Positions 42,199 through 50,498 are shown, counted from the stretch's first letter. The stretch: 64,000 bases of DNA from Muricomes sp049840515 (GCA_049840515.1 JASGKW010000009.1:558001-622000), one strand, 5' to 3'. A program made the numbers and translations. The notes: generated by a model not told the origin, from the letters alone.

Positions 42199-42485
42199 TA
42201 AACCACTATATCCAGTCAGGGAAACTTTCTAACTTCATTGAGTTCTTATTGAAAGAAAAGCTGGAAGAGAAAAAAGCAGAAAGTGAAAACAAGACATGGG
42301 AGCTGTGGCTGCACAAAGTCTTTGACAAATCATACGCAGAGTTTAAGGCGGAGGCTCAGCAGGCGTTCAAGGCGAAGTCAGATGCGGTGTCTATGGCTAA
42401 GGTGGATGTTCAAAAGGCGGCAATGGTTGCACTAAATACAGTTAAGTTATTGAGTTCAGGAGGTGATGCGGATGAACCTATTTAA
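42108..42485 (+). CDS. Frameshift-expressed tail chaperone extension (gpT-like)
   Basis: This reading frame is open continuously from the slippery T TTT TTT heptamer at 42108-42114 to the stop at 42485. It contains the recognisable FWDILYTRYAAPDRLINHYI and WELWLHKVFDKSYAEFKAE. It has no good ribosome site of its own (a TTG at 42249 is the only candidate start), so a -1 programmed frameshift from the preceding gene is the likely mode of expression, as in most long-tailed phages. Confidence 0.8.
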   Translation, partial: FFYSCYQIAEFGEIRFWDILYTRYAAPDRLINHYIQSGKLSNFIEFLLKEKLEEKKAESENKTWELWLHKVFDKSYAEFKAEAQQAFKAKSDAVSMAKVDVQKAAMVALNTVKLLSSGGDADEPI

Positions 42486-44898
42486 AATATTCGGCACTAT
42501 TGCTGTAAACAACAGTGAGGCGAACAGCGCGGTGGATGAAACTGCAGATAAGGCCGATTCTGCATCATCTGCCATTTCGGGGGCATTTAAAAAGATTGGT
42601 GCTGCCGTAGCAACCTATTTTGCAGTGGACAAGATAAAAGATTTTGGGATTGAAATCGTGAATACTTCTGCTGAGGTATCAGCGGAGCAGTCCGCTTTTT
42701 CCCAAATCATGGGAGATTATTCAAAGCAGGCACAGGAAAAACTAAAAGCTGTGGCCGATGCAACCGGAATGTTGGATACAAGGCTCACTCCCTATATGAC
42801 CTCTATGACTGCAAAATTCAAAGGCCTGGGATATGGTGTAGATGATGCCACGGGGCTTGCCCAGCGAGGATTGACACTGGCGGCAGACGCATCAGCCTTT
42901 TGGGACAAATCCTTGGATGACTCTATGGGGGCATTGAATTCATTCATAAACGGTTCTTATGAAGGCGGTGAGGCTATTGGCTTGTTTGCCAATGATAGTC
43001 AGCTTGCCAGTTATGCTGTGGCGCAGGGAATTGTAGGTGAGGCAAAAGAGTGGTCCACTTTGGATGAAGCAAGAAAGCAAGCCACAAGATTGCAATATGC
43101 TGAAGATATGTATAAGCTGTCTGGAGCAACAGGCCAGGCATCAAAGGAAGCAAACCAATATGCCAATGTGCAGGCAAACCTGACAGAAAAGTGGCGGCAG
43201 TTTAAGGCCCAGATAGGTGAACCCATATTACAGAATATTGTTCTTCCTGCGATGGAAAAGCTGTCGGGTGTAGTGGATATTGCAAGCCAAAAGTTTGAAC
43301 AAGCTCAGCCTTATATACAGGAATTTGGAAGTAAGATTATTTCTGTAAAGGATAAGGCCTTAGAGCTTGGAGGTTATGCAAAAGAGCAGTTTCAGCCGGC
43401 GCTTGACACGCTTAGAGATGCGTTTTCCCGCGTGAAGGATGCAGTACAGCCACTGATTGATAAATTTACCTTATACGTCGCAGGCGGTCAGGCCGGGGAA
43501 GATGCTACGAATGCATTCAAAAGCGTAATTGATGTATTAGCGGATGCGGTAGGGGATGTGGTGGAAGAACTTGTAATGTTTACTGACTGGTGTATAGCGC
43601 ATCAAGGAACTATAGAAACCATTGCTGTCATAATAGGATCGCTTGGGGCAGCATGGTTGATTGTAAATACGGCTGTTGGTATATGGAATGGCTTGGCCGC
43701 TATTGCCACAGGAGTAACAACCGGATTGGCAGGAGCGGTTGCATTTTTGACTTCTCCTATTGGAATCGCTGTGGTGGTCATTGGTACTTTGATTGCTATA
43801 GGAGTACTCTTGTACAAAAACTGGGATACCATTAAAGCAAAGGTCATAGAGTTGTGGCAGAATCTCAGCGAGAAATTCAATGCTATAAAAGAAAGTGTCA
43901 GTAATGCCATAGAGCAAATGAAACAGGCAGTAACTGACAAAATCAATGCTATGAAGCAATTTGTCACTGATAAAATCGACGCCTTGAAAACGGGAGTAAC
44001 GGATAAGATAAACTCTATGAAAGACTCTGTTACAAACAAGATAGAATCCATGAAGCAGGCTGCCTCAGATAAGATAGAATCCATGAAGCAGACAGCGTCA
44101 AATAAATTTGAGCAGATGCGAGCCACCATGGGAAACCTGATGCAGAATGCAAAGGACAATGTATCCCAAAGGCTGGAGAACATGAAGGCTGCATATCAAG
44201 AAAAGGGTGGCGGCATGAGTGGTATTGTATCAGCCACCATGACAGGGATTAAGGATACATATTCTTCTTCTTTTAATGTAATAAACGATTTGACAGGTGG
44301 AAGATTGGGGGATATTGTTGGCAAGTTCAGAGATGGTTTTGGTCAGGCAAGAGATACGGTATCAAATATATTTGATTCAATAAGGAATTCTATATCTGAT
44401 AAGATAAATGCAGCACGTGATATAGTCTCTAATGTAGTAGACAGAATAAAGGGAATCTTTGATTTCAGTTGGTCTTTGCCAGATTTGAAATTACCGCATA
44501 TCAGTGTCGACGGCGGCAAGGCGCCATATGGTATAGCCGGAAAAGGTGAGCTTCCTAGCTTTTCGATTGACTGGTATGCAAAGGCCATGGATAATCCCAT
44601 GGTATTAGATTCCCCCACTATATTTGGATATAATCCAGCCAGTGGTAGCTTCCTTGGAGGAGGAGAAGCTGGGAAGGAGATTGTTGCAGGGGCAAGCACG
44701 TTGTCCACGATGATTAGGGATGCCGTTGCATCAGGTCAGACAGGAAACTATGATGAAGTAGTAAAGATGCTGGCACAAATACTGGACTGGCTTGGCAATG
44801 GCGGTCTGAAGAGTGTAATGATAGATATTTTACTGAATGACGTAAAGCTGAAATGGAGAGATCGAGAACTTGCAAGGCTGGTGAGAGAATATGCTTGA
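42472..44898 (+). CDS. Tail tape measure protein
   Basis: About 808 residues from ATG 42472 after AGGAGG. It has N-terminal phage-tail helices, an ALN-type TP901 region (ATGMLDTRLTPYMTSMTAKF), two hydrophobic segments around residues 380-450, and six 11-residue repeats at about 483-548 (MKQAVTDKINA, MKQFVTDKIDA, LKTGVTDKINS and so on). At roughly 1.5 angstrom per residue it predicts a tail of about 120 nm. The repeats form an amphipathic helical rod. Confidence 0.92.
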   Translation: MNLFKIFGTIAVNNSEANSAVDETADKADSASSAISGAFKKIGAAVATYFAVDKIKDFGIEIVNTSAEVSAEQSAFSQIMGDYSKQAQEKLKAVADATGMLDTRLTPYMTSMTAKFKGLGYGVDDATGLAQRGLTLAADASAFWDKSLDDSMGALNSFINGSYEGGEAIGLFANDSQLASYAVAQGIVGEAKEWSTLDEARKQATRLQYAEDMYKLSGATGQASKEANQYANVQANLTEKWRQFKAQIGEPILQNIVLPAMEKLSGVVDIASQKFEQAQPYIQEFGSKIISVKDKALELGGYAKEQFQPALDTLRDAFSRVKDAVQPLIDKFTLYVAGGQAGEDATNAFKSVIDVLADAVGDVVEELVMFTDWCIAHQGTIETIAVIIGSLGAAWLIVNTAVGIWNGLAAIATGVTTGLAGAVAFLTSPIGIAVVVIGTLIAIGVLLYKNWDTIKAKVIELWQNLSEKFNAIKESVSNAIEQMKQAVTDKINAMKQFVTDKIDALKTGVTDKINSMKDSVTNKIESMKQAASDKIESMKQTASNKFEQMRATMGNLMQNAKDNVSQRLENMKAAYQEKGGGMSGIVSATMTGIKDTYSSSFNVINDLTGGRLGDIVGKFRDGFGQARDTVSNIFDSIRNSISDKINAARDIVSNVVDRIKGIFDFSWSLPDLKLPHISVDGGKAPYGIAGKGELPSFSIDWYAKAMDNPMVLDSPTIFGYNPASGSFLGGGEAGKEIVAGASTLSTMIRDAVASGQTGNYDEVVKMLAQILDWLGNGGLKSVMIDILLNDVKLKWRDRELARLVREYA

Positions 44899-45823
44899 GA
44901 AGATTATTTATATAAACCATGTAAATGAGAAGATAGAATTTGGAAATACCGGGATTTATGCAAATTATAATGACTTAAGGGATTATCTATGGAAGTATGA
45001 TATGCGAGCGGAGTCTATCGTGAAGTTTAAGCGGGAAACTACAGAAAAAAGCCTTCCGGTTGTTATTTACTGTGAATCGGAAGAGGAGGGAATTGCTACC
45101 AGAAACGTACTGCTTGAGACATCTGAAAAGGATGTCTTGAGTAAAACTCCGGGTACTCTGTATATAGGTGATTACTATCTTAAATGCTACATTATAGGCA
45201 GTAAAAAAGCGTCTTATTTACAGGATAAGCGGTATATGACTACAGTGTTTACACTTGTAACTGACCATCCTTTCTGGTGCCGCGATAAAACATATAGTTT
45301 TTACGCATCCACAGAGCAGATTGTAGACAACCAAAACCGTGAGGAGATAGGTTCTATCCTGGATGGCGTGGATTTGAGCCCGGAATATCCAAGGGATTAT
45401 CCCTATGGGTATATAACAAAATATAAGCCAGCAAAGCGGCGGTACCTACGGGATTACGCCTATGACTATTACCGGAATCATACTATCGGAAAATTGGACA
45501 ATGACCATTTTGCAAGCTCTGCTTTTCGACTGATTATATACGGGCCCTGCTCACATCCGGAGATAAGGATAGGCGATAATCTCTACAGGGTGTCCGCAGT
45601 GCTCTATGACAGCGAATATCTTGTAATAGACAGCAGGGAACGGACCATAGTCAAGTATGGCCGGAACGGCGTGCAGACCAATATGTTTAATGCGAGGGAC
45701 AAAGAGAATTATATCTTTGAAAAGATTCCGGCCGGAAAACAGGCGGTAAAGTGGAATGCTCAGTATGCATTCGATGTGGTTTTATACCAGGAAAGGAGTG
45801 AACCGGCATGGAGTATATCATAG
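44891..45823 (+). CDS. Distal tail protein (Dit)
   Basis: The protein has 310 residues, starting 8 bases inside the tape measure gene. KIIYINHVNEKIEFGNTGIY and the later SSAFRLIIYGPCSHPEIRIG are typical of siphovirus tail component family proteins. It forms the hexameric hub to which the tip attaches. Its end overlaps the next gene by 16 bases. Confidence 0.85.
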   Translation: MLEKIIYINHVNEKIEFGNTGIYANYNDLRDYLWKYDMRAESIVKFKRETTEKSLPVVIYCESEEEGIATRNVLLETSEKDVLSKTPGTLYIGDYYLKCYIIGSKKASYLQDKRYMTTVFTLVTDHPFWCRDKTYSFYASTEQIVDNQNREEIGSILDGVDLSPEYPRDYPYGYITKYKPAKRRYLRDYAYDYYRNHTIGKLDNDHFASSAFRLIIYGPCSHPEIRIGDNLYRVSAVLYDSEYLVIDSRERTIVKYGRNGVQTNMFNARDKENYIFEKIPAGKQAVKWNAQYAFDVVLYQERSEPAWSIS

Positions 45824-46797
45824 CAGATAATAACAGGCTTGAGGTTGATTATATGGATGAGCTGGTATCTGTGGATGTGGATATCGGGGATACCAATGAT
45901 TTTGAACTGGTCCTCTCTAAAGAATATGCGGAAAAGCACGGAATCAAGAAAGGATTCCATTTCTTTGTGCCTGGCACAGAATATGGTGGAATCATAGAAG
46001 ACCCACAGAGTTCTACATCCGGCACAGATATAACCTATATGGGGTATACATGGCGGGGATTCTTGGACCAGTTTGTCATCCAGCCGCCTGCTGGCCAGTC
46101 ATATCTTACGGTGTCAGGTGACGCAAACAGGGTCATTGCCCAGGTGTTGAATGCTGGCACGGGACTGATGTTCACGGTGCCAGAAGAAAACTCTGGCATC
46201 AAGATTGCCACCTGCCAATTCCGTTATGAAACAGGCTTACAGGGGCTTTCCGCTATGCTGTCTAAGTATAATGCCAGGCTGGATATAAAAGCAGTTCCAG
46301 GGGGCACAGGCGAGCCTTTCAGCGTAATTATACAGGCAGTGAGAGTAAAGAACTATTCCGAGGAGCTGGAATACAACGGTGATGATAACATTAATGTTTC
46401 TACCAGGGATTATGGCAGAGGTATTAATCACCTTATCTGCCTTGGAGCTGGTGAGCTTGCCGGCAGGACAGTGGTACACCTATATGCACAACTTGACGGA
46501 AGTATCAGCCAGAAGCAGTATTACACTGGGCAGAATGAACGCATGGCAGTATATGATTATTCCTCTGCAGGTGATATTGCGGAGCTCATCAAGGGCGGCA
46601 CAGACAGGCTGAAAGAATTAATGAATTATAAGTCCGCTGAAATGCATATCACAGATGCCAATTTGGAAATCGGGGACATCGTGGCTGCCAGAGACAGAAG
46701 CTCTAAAATAATATTGAGCCAGCCAGTGACTAATAAGATATTGAATTATAGGGAGCAACAGGAAACGATTGAATATAAGGTGAAAGGAGAGAGTTAA
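45808..46797 (+). CDS. Tail hub protein, Gp37-like
   Basis: The protein has 329 residues. ELVLSKEYAEKHGIKKGFHF, YMGYTWRGFLDQFVI and the C-terminal EMHITDANLEIGDIVAARD match the Siphovirus ReqiPepy6 Gp37-like family. It is the central spike/hub before the tip protein and starts inside Dit. Confidence 0.85.
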   Translation: MEYIIADNNRLEVDYMDELVSVDVDIGDTNDFELVLSKEYAEKHGIKKGFHFFVPGTEYGGIIEDPQSSTSGTDITYMGYTWRGFLDQFVIQPPAGQSYLTVSGDANRVIAQVLNAGTGLMFTVPEENSGIKIATCQFRYETGLQGLSAMLSKYNARLDIKAVPGGTGEPFSVIIQAVRVKNYSEELEYNGDDNINVSTRDYGRGINHLICLGAGELAGRTVVHLYAQLDGSISQKQYYTGQNERMAVYDYSSAGDIAELIKGGTDRLKELMNYKSAEMHITDANLEIGDIVAARDRSSKIILSQPVTNKILNYREQQETIEYKVKGES

Positions 46798-47676
46798 ATG
46801 GCATTGGAATTAGTAACAGGATATTGGGGGCAGGAGCACGTCACCGCGGAACAGGATGCGGACCTCAACGCCGGTGTTGTGGGGAGTGGATTGCATGTGC
46901 TGCCTATTGGTGAAAAGATGAGGGCAGAGGCGGTAACATCCAATAAAATACGCATATTCGACGGGTTATTCATGGGATATGGCCGGCAATGCATGATAGA
47001 AGAGGGGGCCTATGAGGATGTGGAGATAGAAAATGGTACTGCCGGCTTGCTCCGCAACGATATGATAATCGTAAGATATAAGAAGGATGAAGTAACTGGA
47101 ATTGAGGGGGTAAGCTTCAGTGTTTTGAAAGGACAGACTGGAGCAACTGCAGTAGACCCAACACCAAACAATCAGAACATCCGCACCGGGGCGTTTGAGA
47201 GTGAGATGCCGCTGTACCGGGTAAAACTGAACGGGCTGGCTATAGAGGCTATAGAACCATTGTACACAATCCCTAGAACAAACACAGATTTGTCAAATAG
47301 TATTGATTCCTTAAAACGCAATTTGGAGATTAAACAAATAACTTTGTCTTCTGATAATCCAGCATATTTTGAAGGCAATTGTTTGGCTTTTAACCTCTCC
47401 GGTGGGGCATACCTAATAAAAGCTCATATAATTATTAAGAGTTCCATTGTATCCGGCCTAAATGCGATTACATTTAAGGGCTTTCCATTCCGCTGGAAAT
47501 ATATCACAGACATTCCAGGTGGAATACTTAATAATGGGACCGCCATAGTTATGCAAGGCGGACAGGGAGAAGATGGACTTAAATTAGGAACAACGCATGG
47601 GGCTCTGCCTGCTGGCACTACGATAGATTTAGTCGCGGTATTTCCACCACAGTTTTTGCTTAATAGCTATTTATAG
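46798..47676 (+). CDS. Tail-tip/receptor-binding protein with invertible C-terminus
   Basis: The protein has 292 residues. Residues 1-161 are a constant baseplate-like region (VTGYWGQEHVTAEQDADLNA, IVRYKKDEVTG, ESEMPLYRVKLNGLAIEAIE). At 47281 the 20-bp inverted repeat encodes NTDLSN, and the 131 residues from that point are a distinct beta-rich domain (GGAYLIKAHIIIKSSIVSGL). An oppositely oriented alternative end follows 4 bp after the stop. Flipping the segment would keep the frame and swap this domain. It probably contacts the host receptor. Confidence 0.85.
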   Translation: MALELVTGYWGQEHVTAEQDADLNAGVVGSGLHVLPIGEKMRAEAVTSNKIRIFDGLFMGYGRQCMIEEGAYEDVEIENGTAGLLRNDMIIVRYKKDEVTGIEGVSFSVLKGQTGATAVDPTPNNQNIRTGAFESEMPLYRVKLNGLAIEAIEPLYTIPRTNTDLSNSIDSLKRNLEIKQITLSSDNPAYFEGNCLAFNLSGGAYLIKAHIIIKSSIVSGLNAITFKGFPFRWKYITDIPGGILNNGTAIVMQGGQGEDGLKLGTTHGALPAGTTIDLVAVFPPQFLLNSYL

Positions 47677-48037
47677 CCACTTATTGTGCGGATATATAAG
47701 TAAAAGAAAAACGCAACCAAGATCCGCTGGGTATACTCAATAAATTAGTCATCTGGGCAGATGTTGCATTCATGATAATTTCAACATCTCCCCAGCCATA
47801 AGCAGCAGTAACCCTACAATCTTGCTGTATAACTGACCAAGGAAGAGATAATGCTATGATTCCAGTATTTACCGCCAACGTAGTTGCAGTTTTCCCAGAA
47901 AAATATACGTGAACTATGTTCCCGGATTTGGCATAATACAGTTGAGTAGTCGAAAATACACTAGGGTTCTGTATAGTGTATCCTGATACAACAAGCTTGC
48001 TATTTAGAGTATTCACGCTATTTGACAAATCTGTGTT
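47281..48037. repeat. Invertible segment bounded by 20-bp inverted repeats
   Basis: Left repeat AACACAGATTTGTCAAATAG (47281-47300); its exact inverse stands at 48018-48037, and one more base matches on the outer side. Each repeat contains the near-palindrome ATTTG-T-CAAAT, suited to a dimeric recombinase. The segment holds both alternative 3' ends and nothing else. The terminator lies outside it, at 48046-48067, so either orientation would be terminated properly. Confidence 0.85.
47681..48037 (-). CDS. Silent alternative C-terminal cassette of the tail-tip gene
   Basis: On the minus strand a frame of about 119 codons runs from the right inverted repeat (NTDLSNSVNTLNSKLVVSGY) to a stop at 47681-47683, ending FTYISAQ. 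It has no ribosome site and only an internal TTG, and no promoter is apparent. The codon phase at the repeat equals that of the + strand gene, so inversion gives an in-frame fusion after constant residue 161. By eye it is beta-rich with aromatic residues, like a receptor-binding tip. Confidence 0.8.
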   Translation of the reverse strand, partial: NTDLSNSVNTLNSKLVVSGYTIQNPSVFSTTQLYYAKSGNIVHVYFSGKTATTLAVNTGIIALSLPWSVIQQDCRVTAAYGWGDVEIIMNATSAQMTNLLSIPSGSWLRFSFTYISAQ

Positions 48038-48045
48038 TTTTCTAT

Positions 48046-48067
48046 AGAGCCTTGGGCTCTTTTTTTT
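48046..48067 (+). terminator. Terminator just outside the invertible segment
   Basis: AGAGCC (48046-48051), loop TTG, GGCTCT (48055-48060) and a run of eight T. It serves the tail-tip transcript in either orientation. Confidence 0.85.
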
Positions 48068-48081
48068 CTACCTGAAAGGAG

Positions 48082-48450
48082 GTGGACGATATAAAACTAA
48101 TATTTAAAGATGGGCAGACCTTGCAGGTACAGTCCATATCTGAAGACAATGGAGTGTTGCAGGTGAATGTGATTAATACTGTCTATGAGCAGCTCAAGCA
48201 CCTGTTCACTGATCCAGGGACCACGGCCCGGATAGAAGTGGATGAAACCGATAATATCTACGAAAATTACACAGTATTTTCTTTCATTCGTGAAAATGCC
48301 GGTGGTATCTGGATTGTAGAGTTACAGCAGGAGGGTAAAGATACAGCCACACGGCTTGCGGAGCTGGAAGCGGAGAATGCCGCCCTGAAGCAGCAGAATG
48401 ATGTGCTGACTTCATGCGTTCTGGAAATGTCAGAGGTGGTATACGGATAA
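48082..48450 (+). CDS. Small tail-region protein
   Basis: The protein has up to 122 residues. The start is unclear: GTG 48082 overlaps the AAGGAGGTG ribosome site, while an ATA at 48091 lies at ideal spacing and would read IKLIFKDGQTLQVQSI. A coiled coil ends the protein (RLAELEAENAALKQQND). Proteins like this sit between tip and XkdX genes in clostridial phages; role unknown. Confidence 0.6.
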   Translation: MDDIKLIFKDGQTLQVQSISEDNGVLQVNVINTVYEQLKHLFTDPGTTARIEVDETDNIYENYTVFSFIRENAGGIWIVELQQEGKDTATRLAELEAENAALKQQNDVLTSCVLEMSEVVYG

Positions 48451-48503
48451 TGAAACTATTAACCAATATAATTATATTTTTTATGAGAAAGGAAGGTAAA
48501 GAG

Positions 48504-48635
48504 ATGATGGCTTTACTCTGGACACAACAAATTTTGTTAGGGAAAAAAACTTATGAGCAAGTACCGAGACTGTTAAAGGACCAGGTAAGAGAACTGCTGA
48601 TTGATTCCGGTTACGCGGAATTGACTGAAGAATAG
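48504..48635 (+). CDS. XkdX-family short protein
   Basis: The protein has 43 residues from ATG 48504, 8 bases after AAGGAAGG. LLWTQQILLGKKTYEQVPRL and VRELLIDSGYAEL match the XkdX family. The longer frame from 48450 is possible, but the short form has the family length. Found before holins; function unknown. Confidence 0.7.
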   Translation: MMALLWTQQILLGKKTYEQVPRLLKDQVRELLIDSGYAELTEE

Positions 48636-48650
48636 AAAGAAGTGAGGTAA

Positions 48651-49064
48651 ATGAAGAAAATGGATAAGATATTTAACTGGATTAGTATTGTATCTGGACT
48701 TATCGGAGGAACCTGTATCTATTGGCTCGGAGGATGGGACACTATGTTAAAGACAATACTTTTCCTTGCTGCGGTTGACTATATTACAGGATTTATCAAA
48801 GGAATTTACACAAAAACCATGTCTTCTGAAATAGGGTTCAAAGGTCTGCTCAAAAAGATTGCAATGTTCTTTTTGATAGCTGTTGCATTTGCAATACAGC
48901 AGCTGGTAGGGGGTAAGATTCCATTGAGGGAAGTTGTTATTATGTTCTACATAGCCAACGAGGGATTGAGCATTCTGGAAAATGTAGCGGTGCTCCTTCC
49001 GGTGCCGGACAAGCTAAAAGAAGTATTGTTACAGTTAAGGGATAATAAATCAGAGGGCGAATAA
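48651..49064 (+). CDS. Phage holin, cph1/phage_holin_4 family
   Basis: The protein has 137 residues with ATG after AAGTGAGG. Hydrophobic segments: SIVSGLIGGTCIYWLGG, ILFLAAVDYITGFIKGIY, MFFLIAVAFAIQQLV and a fourth around residue 100. The LAAVDYITG motif is typical. It makes membrane lesions that let the amidase reach the wall. The amidase gene follows. Confidence 0.9.
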   Translation: MKKMDKIFNWISIVSGLIGGTCIYWLGGWDTMLKTILFLAAVDYITGFIKGIYTKTMSSEIGFKGLLKKIAMFFLIAVAFAIQQLVGGKIPLREVVIMFYIANEGLSILENVAVLLPVPDKLKEVLLQLRDNKSEGE

Positions 49065-49109
49065 TCGTCCTCTTTTCGTTGCGACGTCGCAACAGGAAGG
49101 AGAACGCAC

Positions 49110-49892
49110 ATGAGTATATGCAAAGGCGTGGCTGGCAGAAGGGGAGGCCCCCCGGTAGGCATTTTTATCCATAACGATGCTGGCCGTGAGTATATGAATG
49201 GCAGATATTGGTATGAACAGTTGAAAAATGCTGACCAGGCAAAGCTTGAAAGAGGATTTGCTCATGCCTATGTTGGAAATGATGGTGTTTTTGTAACTGA
49301 AGATGATGAAAACTGTGCATACCATTGCGGGAATGAAAATGGAAATATCAATTTTCTGTCAGTTGAAGCGTGCCAAAGTTATGGAGACCTGAAGACATTT
49401 TTAGCGAATGAGGAAAAGGCACTCCAGTGGGCTGTTCAGAAGTGTAAGCAGTACGGTATTACACCATCTGCCAGTACAATCCGTCTTCATCAGGAAGTAT
49501 ATGCCACCGCATGCCCTCACAGGAGTGTAGAAGTTCATGGCGGTGCAGAGGCCACAAAGGCATACTTCATCAAACGGATTAAGGAACTTATGGGTGGAGC
49601 GGATGAAACGGTAACTATACAAAGTAATAGCAATACCACAATGGAAAGGAAGGTAACAACTATGTATTGTACATATAAAATTACGGATTTAGATAAAGAT
49701 AAGGTTTACTATTTTGATGGGCACAATTCTTACCCACTGATGCACCCGGATGAACTGAATATCCTCCGGAAAATTTACAAGGATAACAACGGGCATGATA
49801 TGCCGCATTATGACTGGACATCAAAGGCGCCATGGTTCAAAAGATTGAAAGAAGCCTTGGACGAGACAACACCGGCTTTCTTTGTAAGATAA
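49110..49892 (+). CDS. Endolysin, N-acetylmuramoyl-L-alanine amidase
   Basis: The protein has 260 residues with ATG after AAGGAGAA. The Amidase_2 domain has zinc ligands in IFIHNDAG and ATACPHRS, plus CAYHCGNENGNINFLSVEAC. A C-terminal part (TYKITDLDKDKVYYFDGHNS) is probably the wall-binding region. It cuts peptidoglycan at the end of the lytic cycle. Confidence 0.9.
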   Translation: MSICKGVAGRRGGPPVGIFIHNDAGREYMNGRYWYEQLKNADQAKLERGFAHAYVGNDGVFVTEDDENCAYHCGNENGNINFLSVEACQSYGDLKTFLANEEKALQWAVQKCKQYGITPSASTIRLHQEVYATACPHRSVEVHGGAEATKAYFIKRIKELMGGADETVTIQSNSNTTMERKVTTMYCTYKITDLDKDKVYYFDGHNSYPLMHPDELNILRKIYKDNNGHDMPHYDWTSKAPWFKRLKEALDETTPAFFVR

Positions 49893-49974
49893 ATGTAGAA
49901 AAATAGCAACATAATGTTGAAGTATTTACAGTTGCAACGATATGAATTATAATAGGTTTAAAGGAGATAAGCCT

Positions 49975-50172
49975 ATGGATAAGATTGGTGAGAACATAAA
50001 ATATCTAAGACAGCAACGACATTGGTCGCAGGCTCAGCTTGCGGCTAAATTACATGTAACACGTCAGGCACTGTCATATTACGAGAACGGAGATAGGTTT
50101 CCTAATCTTTATGTCACATGCCAGCTTGCAGATATCTTTGATGTTACAATAGATTCCCTGATAGGAAGATAA
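49975..50172 (+). CDS. Xre-family regulator near attR
   Basis: The protein has 65 residues from ATG 49975 after AAAGGAGATAA. It has a canonical HTH (WSQAQLAAKLHVTRQALSYYE, then RFPNLYVTCQLADIF). It stands alone between the lysis genes and the phage end, where genes expressed in the lysogen are common. A strong terminator follows. Confidence 0.85.
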   Translation: MDKIGENIKYLRQQRHWSQAQLAAKLHVTRQALSYYENGDRFPNLYVTCQLADIFDVTIDSLIGR

Positions 50173-50182
50173 GGGAAAAAGG

Positions 50183-50217
50183 AAAAGCCCGGCGTCTGGT
50201 GAGGACTCCGGGCCTTT
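50183..50217 (+). terminator. Terminator at the right end of the prophage
   Basis: GCCCGG (50187-50192) pairs with CCGGGC (50208-50213), with AAAA before and CTTT after. A second hairpin lies downstream (GGAACTAAT with ATTAGTTCC, about 50229-50263) without a T run. The remaining bases to 50351 hold no gene. Confidence 0.75.
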
Positions 50218-50351
50218 GTGGTGGGAAAGGAACTAATATATTAAATGGTGAGGAGATTAGTTCCCTCTATATAAGTAAACAGTTATAAAAGAAAAAACTT
50301 ACGCAAAATATGTTGTTTTTTGTGGCGAATTGCTTTCAAGTGTTCTCATCG

Positions 50352-50374
50352 GTTTACAACACGTTTACAACAAA
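50352..50374. repeat. attR: Attachment site attR (23-bp core)
   Basis: It is identical to 11844-11866, with the tandem GTTTACAACA pair. Reading leftward across it from the integrase frame in an excised circle gives one Arg codon and then TGA (50348-50346). Confidence 0.88.
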
Positions 50375-50404
50375 AACAGGGCAAAGCCTTTAGAATGTGT
50401 AAAT

Positions 50405-50424
50405 AAAAATTAAGAGAAAGTTAA
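50405..50424. repeat. 20-bp element, right copy
   Basis: AAAAATTAAGAGAAAGTTAA, identical to 11677-11696. It stands 75 bp before the exporter ATPase start, so a response-regulator site controlling that operon is plausible. In the empty chromosome the two copies would be about 200 bp apart. Confidence 0.6.
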
Positions 50425-50498
50425 CAAATTATGCTGGAAATTATTTGGTTTTTAGAAGTATGATAGATGCAATACATTGGGAATGAAGGAGGGGCTTT

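Larger units (their letters stand above)
11844..50374. mobile_element. Integrated siphovirus-type prophage, about 38.5 kb
   Basis: It is bounded by 23-bp direct repeats and carries a complete temperate order: integrase, lysogeny genes, divergent cI/cro switch, replication, late regulator, packaging, head, tail with a long tape measure, tail tip, holin, amidase. The tail genes (Dit, Gp37-like) indicate a long non-contractile tail. All structural genes appear intact; several early genes show single-base frame breaks that may be sequence errors. Confidence 0.95.

Noticed and set aside
47281..47300. The inverted repeats as secondary sites for the phage integrase
   Set aside because: AACACAGATTTGTCAAATAG shares no meaningful core with the GTTTACAACA repeats of the att site.
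47681..48028. The minus-strand frame as an independent gene
   Set aside because: It lacks a ribosome site and a normal start, and its first codons are the inverted repeat in the same phase as the tail-tip gene.
49942..50172. A longer Xre protein starting at 49942
   Set aside because: The ATG at 49975 has a well-placed AAAGGAG and begins at the conserved HTH N-terminus; the upstream ATG has no ribosome site.
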